From Limonium bicolor (lineage: Eukaryota > Streptophyta > Magnoliopsida > Caryophyllales > Plumbaginaceae): a stretch of 64,000 bases of DNA. Both the position numbers and the translations under genes were made by a program. The notes beneath the pieces are model-generated. The model was given only the letters and a program-made list of their open reading frames with translations, was not told where the DNA came from and searched no databases. The stretch lies in assembly GCA_023374045.1 (NCBI GenBank), contig CM041782.1, positions 189,242,925-189,306,924 of the forward strand, written 5' to 3'. Within the stretch, counting starts at the first letter, position 1. Every line of letters starts with the position of its first letter. Positions 1 through 12,646 of this stretch are shown in pieces.

Positions 1-1
1 C

Positions 2-785
2 ACTGATGGCCAGACCGAGAGAACCATCCAGACCTTGGAGGATATGCTTCGAGCATGTATGATGGACGTCCAGGGTTCATGGGCTGATATGCTGCACTTG
101 GTGGAGTTTTCGTACAACAACAGTTACCATACCAGCATCAAGATAGCCCCTTATGAAGCTTTTTATGGGGAGAAAGTGCAGAACACCGTTGTGTTGGAGC
201 GACATTAGTGAAACTGTTGTTTTGGGGCCACAGCTGATTGAGGAAACTATGGAGCAGGTTCGAGTGATCCAGAGTCGGATGAAGGCAGCTCAGGACAGGC
301 AGAAGTCCTATGCCGATCTCAAGCGCAGACCAGTTGAGTTCGAGGTGGGAGACAGAGTCTTCCTGAAGGTATCTCCTGTGAGAGGGGTAACCAGATTCGG
401 GAAGAAAGGGAAGCTCAGTCCCAAATTCGTTGGGCCCTATGAGATCTTAGAGAGGATTGGAGAGGTGGCATACCGCCTGGCACTTCCTTGTGAGCTGGAG
501 AAGGTTCACAACGTCTTCCATGTATCCCAGCTGAAGCAGTACGTCGCCCTCTCGCACGTGTTGCAACCAGAGGTCTTGGAGCTAGAGCAGGATCTCTCTT
601 ACGAGGAGTATCCCATCAGAGTCATGCATACTAAGACAAGAGAGACCAGATCGAAGTCCACCCGCATGGTCAAGGTCTTATGGTCAAATCATGGGACGAA
701 GGAGGCCACGTGGGGAGTGGAGGAGGAGATGAGGAAGAAGTACCCACAACTCTTCGATCAGGTAATCGTTTCAGTCAGTACTTAG
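2..785 (+). pseudogene. Ty3/gypsy chromovirus pol 3' end: integrase C-terminus plus chromodomain (element C)
   Basis: This is the 3' end of a chromovirus polyprotein that starts left of the window. From base 2 the frame reads the end of the integrase core (TDGQTERTIQTLEDML, then FSYNNSYH), with the Glu of the DDE triad in TER. The frame then moves by one base near 165-170, where a GGGG run appears to have one G too many. It continues as a 210-codon stretch with the GPY/F-type module (KLSPKFVGPYEILERIGEVA), VFHVSQLK, and a C-terminal chromodomain (MVKVLWSNHGTKEATWGVEE) that ends at the stop at 783-785. Such chromodomains target integration to chromatin. The motif set fits the Tekay/Del lineage, like the A1 pol, but the sequence is clearly a different family. 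The frameshift could be decay or an assembly error. Confidence 0.93.
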
Positions 786-815
786 TTAGCAGTTTTCGCT
801 GTAAGGATGAGTTTT

Positions 816-853
816 AGCTTCGAGGGCGAAGCTTTCTTTTAAGGGGGATGAGA
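816..853 (+). promoter_or_regulatory. Pre-PPT hairpin and polypurine tract of element C
   Basis: A perfect 7-bp hairpin (AGCTTCG, loop AGGG, CGAAGCT) at 816-833 is followed by TTTTAAGGGGGATGAGA, the plus-strand primer tract, which directly abuts the LTR TG at 854. Elements A1 and D have an equivalent hairpin in the same place with a different stem sequence. Confidence 0.8.
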
Positions 854-3320
854 TGAAATACCCGGGAAATGCAGGTTAGGAATGATATAGTATATAGTTT
901 AATTTATGAGACTGAGGTTAGTATTAGGTTGGCCCAGAGAATTAAACGACAACTACTCCCAAATTAATCCTTCTCCTTAAAAGTGTTTACAACTATTCGT
1001 AATGTTTTGGCCTTATTCGATTTTAGATATATATTGCGGATGTCATACTATTTGGATACTACGTTATCCTCTTAACCTCGTTTTATTTATTTAAGCTATA
1101 AAATACTATTCTAGAATCTTCTTCCCAATTTATTAACTTTAGATATATGGAGTTCAAATTCAATTTGGCTCTCTCCTTGTGGTTATTTAATTTCAAGAGT
1201 TCAAGTCCAGTTTGACTACTTAAAATAATATATTATCTCTCCTTATTTATTTATTTCCCCTCAGCAAATATATCTTAGCATTTTGATTCTTTCTTTTAAC
1301 GTGATTGTCTTTCTTCCTGTTGAACTTTGAAACCATTTACAATATATATATATATATCTATTTGTTTCTAAACTACTTCCTTCCAAGCAGATTTTTATTA
1401 ATTAACTTCCTAATTATTTTATTTCTCTTTCTCATCTTGTTACAACGGTTACCCACGTTCTTCTATTTTCAAGTGTTGGATTCATTAATTTAATTATAAG
1501 TTCTACATCTTTTGAATATTGGCAAAACTGATTTCTCTTCTAATATTTAATATCTTCTCTCCTTAAAACCTAGACTTTTAATTACTAAATTTATGTTTTC
1601 TTTATTGTTTACAATTAGTTCTCTATTTAAAACCGATTATCTCATCCATCTTCATTCTCAATACGCCGTTCTTGCACTCATACTTTTCTGGTGCCAGTTA
1701 GTAAATTGTAGGGTAATGTATTCTAACTAGGGTTGTATAATTGTTGTACGCGTTGTTGGTTTCTTCTGATTGTTTTTTGGTTACCTAGACGCCGATTACA
1801 TCGACGAACGCTATCGATAGACTGGAGCAGTTGGGCTCTTGAGGGATTTTGGATTGTTCCAGGTAATTCTATGCTCAATGATTATTTTGACCGATGTTTT
1901 GTAAAACAATTGGAAAAGGTTTCGTTGTGCTTTTATGAGTTCTCGGTTGTGTTTCGGAATTGGGGATTGTTCCCACGTTTTGGAATTGAGGAATTGGATG
2001 GTGCTGTGGATTTTGGTTCTGGATTTTGGGAGTCTTTCGCAGGTTGTATTCTATTGTTTGGGAGCCCATAGGTGCTCCCATGTTTATTATTATTTGCGCT
2101 GCACACATTGTTGCAGTTAAGCCCTCTGATCTACTCTATGTTACTGCTGTCTCATAGGGGGTGTGCACACTTAAGGACTTAGGGTGAGGTGGCTGTTTGA
2201 CGGTCCCATAGGTGACCCCGTGTTGGTATTGTGGTGATCTCCTGCTGAAAGCTCCCTACTGTGATTTTAAATGTTGTTCTGGATTCTGGAAGTTCGTCTA
2301 ATGTTCACCGAATTATTCCTCTCTGATTGATAAATGGCAAATAGGGTTCTAAAACGTATTTTACGGATTGAGATAGTCTTTACTCAGTTTTTCTGATTTA
2401 TGCGATCCTTTCTGTGTTTTTGCCTATGTTTTATGATCGCAGGTATGGACGACTAAGTTTGGGGATTGGGACAGCGAATCACATAGCTTAGGAATAACGA
2501 GTTATTGAGACAATGTCTGAATCACGATGTTATAGAAGTATTGTGACGTTTTCCAAACGATTTACCTTTTGGTCTTTGTTTAGCTTCCGCATAAGTTGAA
2601 TTAACATTGTTTTGAGGTATTTAGTTCTTTAGCCTGAGCACCCATGGGGATTGGGTGTGGCGGTAATGCCCTGGAGGTTTTTGAATCCGCTGCTGTTTTG
2701 AGATTACATTCATTATGGTGTTCACTGATAAGTATTTTTGACAGTTTACGAATTGACCTTATGGAATTTGAGCTTGGTGACGAGGTACTTGTTGACAATA
2801 TTTCCCATTTAAATGTCTTCCGTGTTGATGTTATGGTTTAATAAGTGTTTTGGTGGTTTTTGATTTCTGATTACGCTTTTAAAACTGCACTTAGGGACCT
2901 GTCCGAACGTCCGTCCGGACATCCATGTTCGGACAGGCCCGAAAGATTTCAAAGGGTTTCGTCATTTGGCTGTGTCCGAACATCTGTCCGAGCATCAATG
3001 TTCGGACACACCCATCTGTTTCTCTGATTTGCTTCGACTTGTGTCCGAACTTTGACATTCGGACACATGTTCGGACTTTACACGAATCTGATTTCCAAAG
3101 GCGTCCGGACATCCGTCCGAGCTTCGATGTTCGGACATCAGTCTGTTTTTGGTTTCTAAAGTCTCGACTTGTGTTCGAACGTTGATGTCCGGACACACGT
3201 TCGGACATGGTGCTGTTTTGACCATAACTTGCTCATTTAAGCTCCGTTTTGACTTCCGTTTGCGCCGATGGATTTGTATTTTCTTAAGCTATCATTTGAG
3301 GTAAATTCCAGGGTGTTACA
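854..3320 (+). repeat. 3' LTR of element C (2.47 kb)
   Basis: It starts TGAAATACCCG directly after the polypurine tract and ends GGGTGTTACA, the same terminal pattern as the other Tekay-like LTRs here. The first ~800 bp are AT-rich; from about 1730 it is more GC-balanced. The last 420 bp hold a palindrome array (2900-3208). The 5' LTR lies outside the window, so ends were set from the PPT and the TG...CA boundary. Short open frames inside (around 1305, 1733 and 2644) show no family motif and are treated as chance. Confidence 0.82.
2900..3208. repeat. Palindrome array of GTCCGAAC / GTTCGGAC sites in LTR C
   Basis: Four to five clusters, roughly 60-90 bp apart. Each typically has three 8-bp sites in the pattern GTCCGAAC, 4-nt spacer, GTCCGGAC or GTCCGAGC, about 6-nt spacer, GTTCGGAC. 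Spacers between clusters are T-rich (TCTGATTT-like). The overlapping open frames on both strands here are a by-product of the symmetry. Confidence 0.85.
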
Positions 3321-6297
3321 GTGTAGTATTACTTGGGTATGTACATCACCGGGACGTCCCAAGGAACTTCAAGGGTTTTCTGTCCCGTTCTATCATTGGT
3401 ACACGAAGTTCTGATTGAGAGGCTTGTTGCCACTCATAGGTCTCATGACAAGATTTACCAATTTGGTGTTTACACAATGGTTCACCACATGCTTGGTTGC
3501 GCAAGGGGTACGCTTACTCCTTAAGTCATAATGGTTTGGAAAATCTCATTTCCTTGTTCCATCGCCCCTTGGCAATATCTATATGCGTAGGCTTTATTGT
3601 TATAGTAGATGGAAGTCTTCCCTACGGGTTCCCATCTTCACCACATTGGTGGTCTTCGGTTAATGGGATGTACCTTCCCTCGAGTTTCTGTAGTGTCCAA
3701 GTGTGGACTAGGCCATTATTGGCATTATAACGCTTCATATGCCTCTGTGTTATCATTTTCTACAGAAGGCATGAAGGGTAATTAAAAGCTTCATCAACTG
3801 TATATAGGGTGATGCTCTAGTGAAAGTGACACTGAGGTAGCCATTACTCCAAGTCACTTGTGATGTTGAGCTCCAATTGGGTGGTTCAATTGTCAATCTA
3901 TTACTCATGTGAGGCAATATCTTTTGCAAGTCTTGTTATTTTCCAAGGTGGTTCTACAACCATTTAAACTTATACCAGGTAACTAGTTTATGGCTTTTGA
4001 GCCCTATTGCTGCAAGCTATGCTCTTTGCAAGCTGCTTATACATGCTTCCACTCCTTGTATACCCCATAGGTTGGAGGTATTACTGGGCTCCATGGCAAG
4101 TCGTGACATCACGCTTCCGTTCGTAGGAGGTCCTTTAGGCAATTTGGTGCTAATCTGTGCCTTCTAGTAATTCAGGGTATTTCCTGTTAAGTGAAATCCC
4201 TTCGGTGTCTTAACCGAGTGTTCGTTCTAGCTCCCGTGCTCTTATCCTGACGCTCGTTCGACTGTTGTCAACTCAGACACCCTTCAAGGATTGCTCCTGG
4301 GTGTTGTTAGGTTATGCCGTTACATCCGGCTAGTGTTTATGGTATGTTGTGCCTACTATATCGCCTTGTGGTATTAGATTTTGAGTTATACCTTTTTGGG
4401 TTATAACGTCTCCCGTTCTTGGGTAGACTGTTTATACTTGTTCCTAGTGCTTAAGACTGGTTTAATATCCTCTTCAATGATAGATTATACTTTGTGGTAA
4501 TCTTGTGATCGCTTGGGAACTCCGCCCCGTTGTCGAGCATTGTTAAGTTCATGTTAGGCATTTGCCTTACTGTGTTTAGGCTGGGTATCCCATTCAGCTG
4601 TCAGTAATTGCTTGAATTATTTTAGACATATCCAATGTCTATACTTACTAGTCTGTGCTTTTTTGCACTTCCCAATCTTCATTCCTTATCTTCAGATGGA
4701 TTCTCTGAGTTCCTTATACTTGTTCATTAACTGAGTTTCCTCCTCCTTGATTGTCTGAGGTGTCCAGTTGTTCTGGTTAAAATTTACTCATGGTCCGTAG
4801 AACGGAGTTGACTACTTCTCGTGTGTCGTACACTACATGTATACATACGTGGGGTACCTTGTTGATACGTTACCACTTACCCGACTATCTGTCAGGCCCG
4901 CAAGCTCCTTCGGAGTGCGGTTGTCCCACATCCCGTAATTGGGTACACTCGTAGTGTTCGTCACACACCTAGGTGAAGTATTCTATTGTCCAACTCTTGT
5001 ATCATGGTATGATACTCACCGTAATTTTATTGGTTTGGTTTTAAAATCCAAGGTTTAAAAGAAAGGTTTGTGGTTTTGAAAGAAAAAAATTTGGTTTTAA
5101 AATCATGGTACAGTGTTAAAGAAGTTCTTCATGGCATAGCCATGTTCGAAATCTTGACCAAGTCCAGCTTCCGCTGACTGGTGTGTTCTAAATGTAATGG
5201 TCAGGCCGTCAGGCTTTTCCATGGTTTCATTCCTCCAGTTTTAGGATGTTTATTCCTGTAGTTGTTCCATTACGGCCACAGTACACTACTATGTACTTGT
5301 GGTGTGTTAGTGCTCCCCTGCGTGTTCCTGTTCTTACTGCACTTGTGTGGCAAGTGCGTGATACTGGTGGTTTTTGGGTAAACCGATACCGGTCACGGTA
5401 TGGTTTCCACTCGTAATTGGTAGTCTTGCTTACTCTTCCTTTGACCTTGTTGATCTTTTACTTAGGTTAATTACTCTTCTGAGTAACTTCTCAGTGAGTT
5501 TGACATGGTTGTCATTGATCAGGGTACTTCTCTAATCCTTGGAGATTCCCCTTTTGATTTGGTTGTGTTCTTCCTTGTTGCTCGTTCCCACACGTTTGTT
5601 GTGGTCCTGAGCCTGAGTTGTTTTGGGCACTACGGTTGCAGTTGCGTCAGATTATATCTTGTGAGTGTCCTGGTAGTTGTCTGAGCTATGTTGGCCAGGT
5701 TTGTAACCTTTTTGGCGTTGTAGTTTTGGAGTCAATCACTCCCGACTATGTCCTTAGCCAGCTAGCATACCGTTGGTGGTGTTGCTTAGCTATTACTGTT
5801 GTCCCGTAACTTGTGTCTCGGGTTCCATTACTGCTCCTTTTCCATTTCGTTGCACGGTTAGTGCTTCTCTTCCTACTGCTGGTTGCTTAGTTAGGTTCTG
5901 CGACTGCTAAGCATGTCGCCCCATGCTGTTGTAAGTTATAGCCCCCTTTGGTTGGAGTGCTCATTCAACCGCTATTGAGTGCGGGTATTGTTGTTCAACC
6001 GGAACCATCTCCGGGACTTCCAATTCTTTGCATCTATTATATGTCAGGTTCTTGTTACTGTATGATTATTTCACTACTGCCAGATCGGGTTTTCCCGAGT
6101 GTGAGAGGACTTTCCTTCTCTCTGGCGTACTTTCCAAAGTTATACAAAGGGGTTCGTGGAGGGGGGTCTGGTATTGTAGGCATCCGGTACTCACCGGGAG
6201 TTCCTAACTAGCATCTCTCTAATGCTATCACTCAGCCCTTAGCCCTAAGCTTCTAATTCCTAACTCGGTATTTCCTAACTCGGTATTTCCAGTCATC
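3321..6297 (-). other. Non-coding interior of minus-strand element B, no gag-pol seen
   Basis: Reading on the minus strand from the primer site at 6322 down, no gag, zinc knuckle, protease or RT motif can be found. Open frames stay below about 90 codons and match nothing recognised. This resembles the interior of element D and suggests a large retrotransposon derivative (LARD) that depends on another element's proteins. The left end at 3320 is the LTR of element C, which probably inserted here. The sequence next to that LTR (GTGTA) would be one copy of a target duplication, but its partner is off the window. Confidence 0.5.
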
Positions 6298-6322
6298 AGA
6301 GCGATACTTCGCTCTGATACCA
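6298..6322 (-). promoter_or_regulatory. Primer binding site (tRNA-iMet) and overlapping hairpin of element B
   Basis: On the minus strand the LTR end TGTTACA is followed by a short A-rich spacer and TGGTATCAGAGC, complementary to the 3' end of plant initiator tRNA-Met. The last seven PBS bases lie in the 5' arm of a 9-bp hairpin: arms TCAGAGCGA and TCGCTCTGA with loop AGTA. Element D has the same hairpin with one base pair changed on both sides. Confidence 0.85.
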
Positions 6323-6832
6323 CTTTTTGTAACACCCCTACCGCTAATACCGTCCAATCTCCTTATACAATCCAGATTCACGCAGCGGATACTTACATAC
6401 TCAACGGTGGGTGATACACTGCCGTTAGTCACCTACGTGACTAACAAGGCTACTACTACTACATACAGCATCGGTCTGATGGACTGAAATCCCGAGTACT
6501 ACACATCTACAAACGTACTCCATTTATCAATCAAATACTACAATGCTCCATTCAACACTTTACTCCTTCACAATACCATACAATACAATATACATAACCG
6601 AGTTTACTAGGTTCCAAATACAAATACAACGCTTCCTTCAATTTCATACATACTCATCACGAGTCTATCCACTACCCATTCCTCACAAACTACTTACTTC
6701 CTAAGTACAAGGGTGTACCACTTAGTACACCTCTACATTCTACTTCTACTATCCGAGTGTAGCCACCGGTCTCTTACCTTGACCATATCCGCTTCGGGTA
6801 CCTGCACACTAAAAACGTTCCCCCTAGAGGGT

Positions 6833-6844
6833 CAGCTTTCGCTG
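6833..6844 (-). promoter_or_regulatory. LTR tetraloop hairpin (CAGC-GAAA-GCTG) of B
   Basis: On the minus strand a 4-bp stem closes a GAAA (GNRA) loop, followed by ACCCTCTAGGGGG, a T-rich stretch and TGCAGG. The same order of elements occurs in LTRs A1 and E with other loops, which suggests a conserved R/U5 structure. Confidence 0.5.
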
Positions 6845-8088
6845 CATATGATAACCGCATACCCCGCGTACTAGTGAGGGTACGCCGACCACTTGGTCGA
6901 ATACATGCAATTCATTTTACAATACATACATGCATACATACTTTCATACATAATATTACATTACGTTACGCACGGAATACATACATACATTTCAATACGT
7001 ACAAGTAGTTCATACAAGCCAAATGGCACTTACTTACCTTTCCTGATATGCGCTTACACAATACATACTCAATGCATACACCATACATATTCCATACATA
7101 CACAATACTTGTTAGCTTTTTTGTCCACCCGGGTTAATCGGGTGGAGATTACTCTTTTACTCGTTACTCCATACTTACGCATCTCATACTTTACTTACTT
7201 ACTTACTCTTACTCATGTTAAGTCGTCGGGACCTCCGGCCCGGGGACTCTTGTCCCACCACCGGGATTTACTTGACTCACCAATCCGGGATGCTACCCAT
7301 TTAAGGGGTTTGGGCCGCGGACCAGTTTAAGAGTCAGGAATCGGATCCAACCTCTTGTGTCTCCTCATCCTCACGCGTGGCCGAAACTATATCGGACTTC
7401 TACTCATTCCAATTTATCCAATACTTAAGTTAGGAGTTAGGTAGTTAGGAATTAGTAGAAGTCATTCATTCAAGCCACATACACAAATACATTGCTCAAG
7501 TACACATCCATACACAATACAATATAAAATACAAGTACACTACTTATTACAAATGCACCCCATCATCATTCATATATTTCATGAATTATACAAACTATTG
7601 TTCAAGACAAATATCAAGAACAACGTAAACAAGCACAAGTAGGTGCAATATAGTCCGATTCATGCCTTTATCTTATTAGGTGATCAAATAAGCACACAAA
7701 TCGGGGTAACTAGATTAGGATACAGGGCATGAAGAAATCATACCTTTTTCGAGATTTACTTTACCGGGTGTCCCTTGTTCCTTAGTCCTTACTTGTTCCT
7801 CGAGTCCTATTCTTGAACCTCCGGCTACATGCCAAATGGTTCAATCAATACTAAGTATTACAAACACATACTTAATTACTACTCCCATACTTACCCTGTT
7901 ATCCCGTTGTTTCGGTTTAACTTAATGTTCTTAAACTTACAACTTTCTTAATTACTTCTTAAACTTGTTTACACTTCTTAGGGCCTTTAAAGGTCACCAA
8001 ACAAGGCCTTAACAACTTCTAAAACCATTACCAATCAATCCCCCATGTTTAGAACCCTTAAAAACACTCTCTGCTGAATTCTGGGGGT

Positions 8089-8268
8089 GATCCGGGACTT
8101 GGTCCGGACCCTAAGTCCCGGACCAACACTTAACTTGACTTTCGGCCTATTTTTACACCTGGTCCTGGACTTGGTCCTGGACTTAGTCCCCGGACCAATT
8201 CCGGCATTCACTCTCGGGCCTTTTTTTGAAGCGGTCCGGGACTTGGTACATATCCTAAGTCCCGGACC
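8089..8268. repeat. Palindrome array GGTCCGGGAC / GTCCCGGACC in LTR B
   Basis: Three clusters about 80 bp apart. Each has two or three sites of the form GGTCC(G/T)GGACTT and the inverse AAGTCCCGGACC. Cluster size (~36 bp) and spacing match the arrays in LTRs C and A1, although the motif differs. The 62-codon open frame across it is a by-product of the repeat. Confidence 0.82.
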
Positions 8269-10457
8269 CTGCTAAAAACTGCTATTAAGGTCATTTTTCA
8301 ACACTTAATCAACCCTTAATCCACCTCCAATCATTCCATAATCTTTCCACATGTTTTGTACATATTTAAACACACTTAAAAACTCACTAAAACTCCTTAA
8401 ATCCATGGTCCAATACTTACTCAACTTCTTGCTCAAATTCTACAAATTTCCATTCTCATTTCCACACTTTGCACACTTGTGCATTCCTACAACTTCTCTT
8501 TGCATTTTAGCACTTTGTTCTAACTTCATTTTACCATTCCAATTCATTTCCAGCAACTACAATACCTGTACCCAAGTTCAACACTCTTTCTACCAATTCT
8601 TGCACACTAATTTTCCTAACTTCTCCGATGCATGTTAATACACTTTGCTACAGATTTTACAACTATTTCTTATTACTACTACTACTACTACCACTTCATC
8701 AACTAAAAATACCTACTCAATCCAATATACACCTTGGTTCTCCCATTCACCAAGTCATTCTTAAATACATAATTCCTACCAAAATTTTGCCATAGTTCAC
8801 CTAATTTTCTTACTTAGCCATACACATGCTTTCTTCACCAAGTTCATTCCTATTCTGGCCACACCCATACAAGGGTCCTACCAGCAACCAATACAATACC
8901 AACTCAACAATACTTCCTCAATCCACAATACTAAACACATATACAATATACTTGGCTCTAAGGCCCACAATTTACTTACCAGTTCCCAATACTCAAAACT
9001 TCATAAACTTCAATACTAATACAATAGTTTAGGTTCTTTTATGTGTTTACCCATTCCCATTACTCTAATGCAATAGAATTAAACATTAGGAATGAGCTCT
9101 TACCTTGAGCTTATTTTTCCTTCATTTCTTTTCCCATTCTTTCTTCCTTCTTTCTTGCCCAAAATCGGTTATGTGGGGAATGGAGTTGCCAAACTCCATT
9201 CCCATCACCCAATGAACACAAAAACAATTGCAATTAACATCCTAACCCTTATATTAATGCTAGTTCATTGAAATGTTTAAAGCAAGATTTCTAGGGTTTA
9301 CCTTTGGAGTGTCTTAGGAGGTTTTTAGCCCTTGGTTCAAGAAGGTGAATCCACCACCATTGCAAGGTTGATATTATGCTCAAAGGAGAGAGAAAAAAAG
9401 AGCATTACAAATGGGGCAAAATCGGTTGTGAAGGAAGGTGAAGAAAACATGAGTTTTTCATGTAGATTTTTACCTTGTTGGAGAGAGGAGACTCCAAGCT
9501 ACACATTGATGCTATTTTCTTCACCAATGGGGTATACCCACGAAAATGAACTTCCTCATTTTGGATTTTGAAAAGAGAGAAGTGTAGAGGAGGATGAGGG
9601 GAGTTCAAATATGTAATTTATTTTTGATTTGGAGCTCAAATGGAGCTTGGGTGAGGGAGAGAAATTGAAGAAGCCATTGAAGCTTATTTTGAGAGCTTCA
9701 AATCGTGAATGAAGGAGGAAGGTGGGGAGTATTCTGTAGGGAGGGAATCCCATTGTGGGAAATGAGAGAATGAGGAGGAGAGAGATGAGGGAATTAAGGA
9801 AATAAGAAGAGAGAGGGCTACTTTTTACTTTTTGTTACTTTATTACTTATTTGTTTGTTGTAGTGTAATAGACAATTAATATAAGTGAGAGAGAGAGGGG
9901 ACAAATCGAGACCCATACCACTCTCATTCAGATTTTTAATTTTTTATTTGCAAATGGGACACATTAGTTTGGGTTTATTACAGTTTACACCTCAGAAGTT
10001 CCGTTTTTTGTACTATTCGCTAACCGAACCCGTTTTCCGGAATTTTCTCATTTAATTAATTTTATTGGTTATTAAGCTTCCATTAATGCTTAATTATAGT
10101 TATTTAATGAACTATAATTTTTATGGGTCCGTTTGACCACTTAAAGTCACGTTTTCGGGTTTCCTCGAAAAACGCGCGCTAAAGTTCTATTAGCGTTTTA
10201 ATACATTATTTGGATCCGTTTTCTTCGGGAGTTTTTCCCATATATTATTTAGGCCTTGTTAAGCCTTTAGAATCCATATAATACGCTAACCGAGGTCTCA
10301 TACCTCCTACGGTTATTTAACGCTTATTTAGTGTTTTCCGCTTTTTAAGCGTTTCTTTATTTATTTTTTTTCCTCATCATATTTACTTAGGCACCATTAA
10401 GCCCTTAAATACTTATTAGGATAATTTTAATCTCTATATTTAAGGTCGGGTATTTCA

Positions 10458-12646
10458 ATAAACATTATATCTTACATAAGGTAAAATTTATCTAAGAATT
10501 AAATCCCCACTCATAAGTGAATTGTCAATTATTTAATAAGATCATCTATTCTGAAAATTCTCATATTTTATATTCAAATAACATATCAATATTCCCAGTA
10601 CCGTAAAGTATATCAATATAATATCTTATGTAACTTAGTTCCGTCTAATTAAGGTTTCAAGTTTTAAATATCTGATTTATATTTACAAACCTTTTTACAA
10701 GTTCTAGCTATTAACTACACACTTATTTATAAACTCACATTCTAAATATTGGTAGTTAATGTTATAAATGTATTTTATATGGGTTATCTACTTCTAAGAA
10801 ACTTAAAGATTATTATCTAGATTAATTTCCTAATCATAGTTTAATATAGTTTTACATCACAATCCTTTTAATGATTTTATCTAAAACATTAAGTTATTTT
10901 CAATACTATATATGTTATGAAATGATTAAATCTAGACTTATAAATCCACTTCACATTTAGATAAAAGTATTTCATTTACTTTATTATTGATTATGTTATA
11001 AGATCTATTTGTGCAACATTTTGTGAAATCTAATTACAAATTTTCCTAAGTGTTAACTTATTAATTACTTAACCCAATTATAGATTTACATTATGGTCAT
11101 TGACTAATACTATACATGTATTTTAATACGGTTTATATAAATCTTAGAAATTCAAAGGTAACTCTTTAAACTTAATTTCATAACCATAATTCAATACTAC
11201 CTCATATAATATTCTTTAGTAGTATTATGTAGGCTTAGTTTAAATTATTAATTTCTTCATATTCTATTTTCTATGAGGTATTTTATTTCTTTTATTTATT
11301 TTTTATAAAAATATATTAGGATTTATTCAAGACATTCTTTATGTAGTTTTATTGAATTAAATTATTTATATTAACTTGTACACACATCTACACACAATAT
11401 ATGATTATAAGATAAAGTATTTTCTTTAGTTTCAATTCAGTATATTAACTTCCACATATATAATTAATAAAAAATGTAGATTAATTTAACTCCTTGATTT
11501 AACCTAAGTTACTACTTTATTTCTTTATATATATATATATATTATATATGTACATGTATTTAATTTTTACTTCACTTAAAAGTTGATACCTAAAAATATT
11601 TATTAACATTCTGTATTAAATGTTAGTTTCGTCTTATTATATTATTTCCAAACTATTAAGTTTATTAATAAGTCATACTTTAATTTCCGTTACATTAAAA
11701 ACGTTACATTATAAGGTAACTTATGAAAAATTTCAGAAACACAATTTTTAGGCCTATCTCCTCTTGTCTAAAAATCCTCAAATTTAATATATAGTAACTA
11801 TGATATTTTAGACATATAATAAAATTTATTTCATAAAAAATATCTTTTAAAATTATCTAAATAATTCCATAATACTCAGAACTTACAAAAATTATAATTT
11901 GTGTTTAAAAACTCAAAACCCATATTAATTTACATCAAAATAAACTAGATTTTATAAGGAATCTATGGTTAAAATTTTTAAGTCACAATACATTCGGGAA
12001 GGTCATTAAATAAATTCGACAAGTTAGGGTTTAATTCTGGAATTAATAGAACTCAAAACAACTTAATCTACCCACGTATTAATCTTGGCCGTCCGTTCCT
12101 ATAACCTACGATCGGACGGCTCACGTTTGTCGAGTTCTTCAGCGAACTCAACCCAGAACTCGAGTACTTAATCGACGATTTCTCTCAACTCACAGAGCCA
12201 AATTCGATGATTTTTGTTTCTATGGATTCTAAATTCAAAGACGGTTCTAATTGTACCGATTTCGTGAGCTATAACGCAAGGCACCGGATAATCAATTCTG
12301 GGTAAATACGAGTAGGGTTTATGTGGTTTGGGAATTTGAATTCCATCCAATTCTCGCCATACGATGCATTATATGTTAAATTGGTTGAGGGGTTTGTTCG
12401 AAAATGGCAAATAGAGTGAAATTATCGGAGGAATTTGGTCTGAGTCGTACCGGAATTGCGCCAACAAGGGAATTCGAGTTTCATTTTCTGGAAAATTGCA
12501 ATTTTACGAGTTGTTAAGGGTCGAACTTTGCTGAATCATAAGTTGCAGCACAGATCGAGTTAGGACAAGTTATTGGGCTTATTCGAAAGAGGAGATAAAG
12601 ATCTACATATAGGTAGCAAGAACTTAATCTAATTCGCAATATACAG
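10458..12646. other. AT-rich unassigned stretch
   Basis: 10458-12050 is very AT-rich with a (TA)n run near 11525 and no open frame of note. 12060-12646 is less AT-rich and has an inverted repeat CCGTCCG / CGGACGG near 12090-12117, resembling plant promoter or LTR leader sequence. No termini, coding domain or primer site were recognised. It may be older LTR material or the host sequence into which B and A1 inserted. A 60-codon minus-strand frame at 12168-12350 matches nothing I know. Confidence 0.4.

Larger units (their letters stand above)
6328..10457 (-). repeat. 5' LTR of minus-strand element B (4.13 kb)
   Basis: On the minus strand it runs from TGAAATACCCGACC (10457) to GGGGTGTTACA (6328), followed by the primer site, which fixes orientation and both ends. 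It contains a palindrome array (8089-8268) and a CAGC-loop-GCTG hairpin (6833-6844). Its 3' third is GC-balanced and its 5' part AT-rich, as in the other LTRs. Open frames in it (6893-7330, 8351-8638) are low-complexity and lack domains. Confidence 0.85.

Noticed and set aside
2891..3225. Several overlapping open frames on both strands
   Set aside because: They result from the stop-poor, symmetric GTCCGAAC/GTTCGGAC array. No domain, and the composition follows the repeat.
6893..7330. 145-codon frame in LTR B
   Set aside because: Low-complexity ATACAT/TACTTACT-rich sequence within an LTR on the strand opposite to the element. No domain.
8089..8268. CRISPR-like regular repeats
   Set aside because: The units are palindromic half-sites with variable spacers inside a plant LTR, with no cas genes. 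Eukaryotic context.
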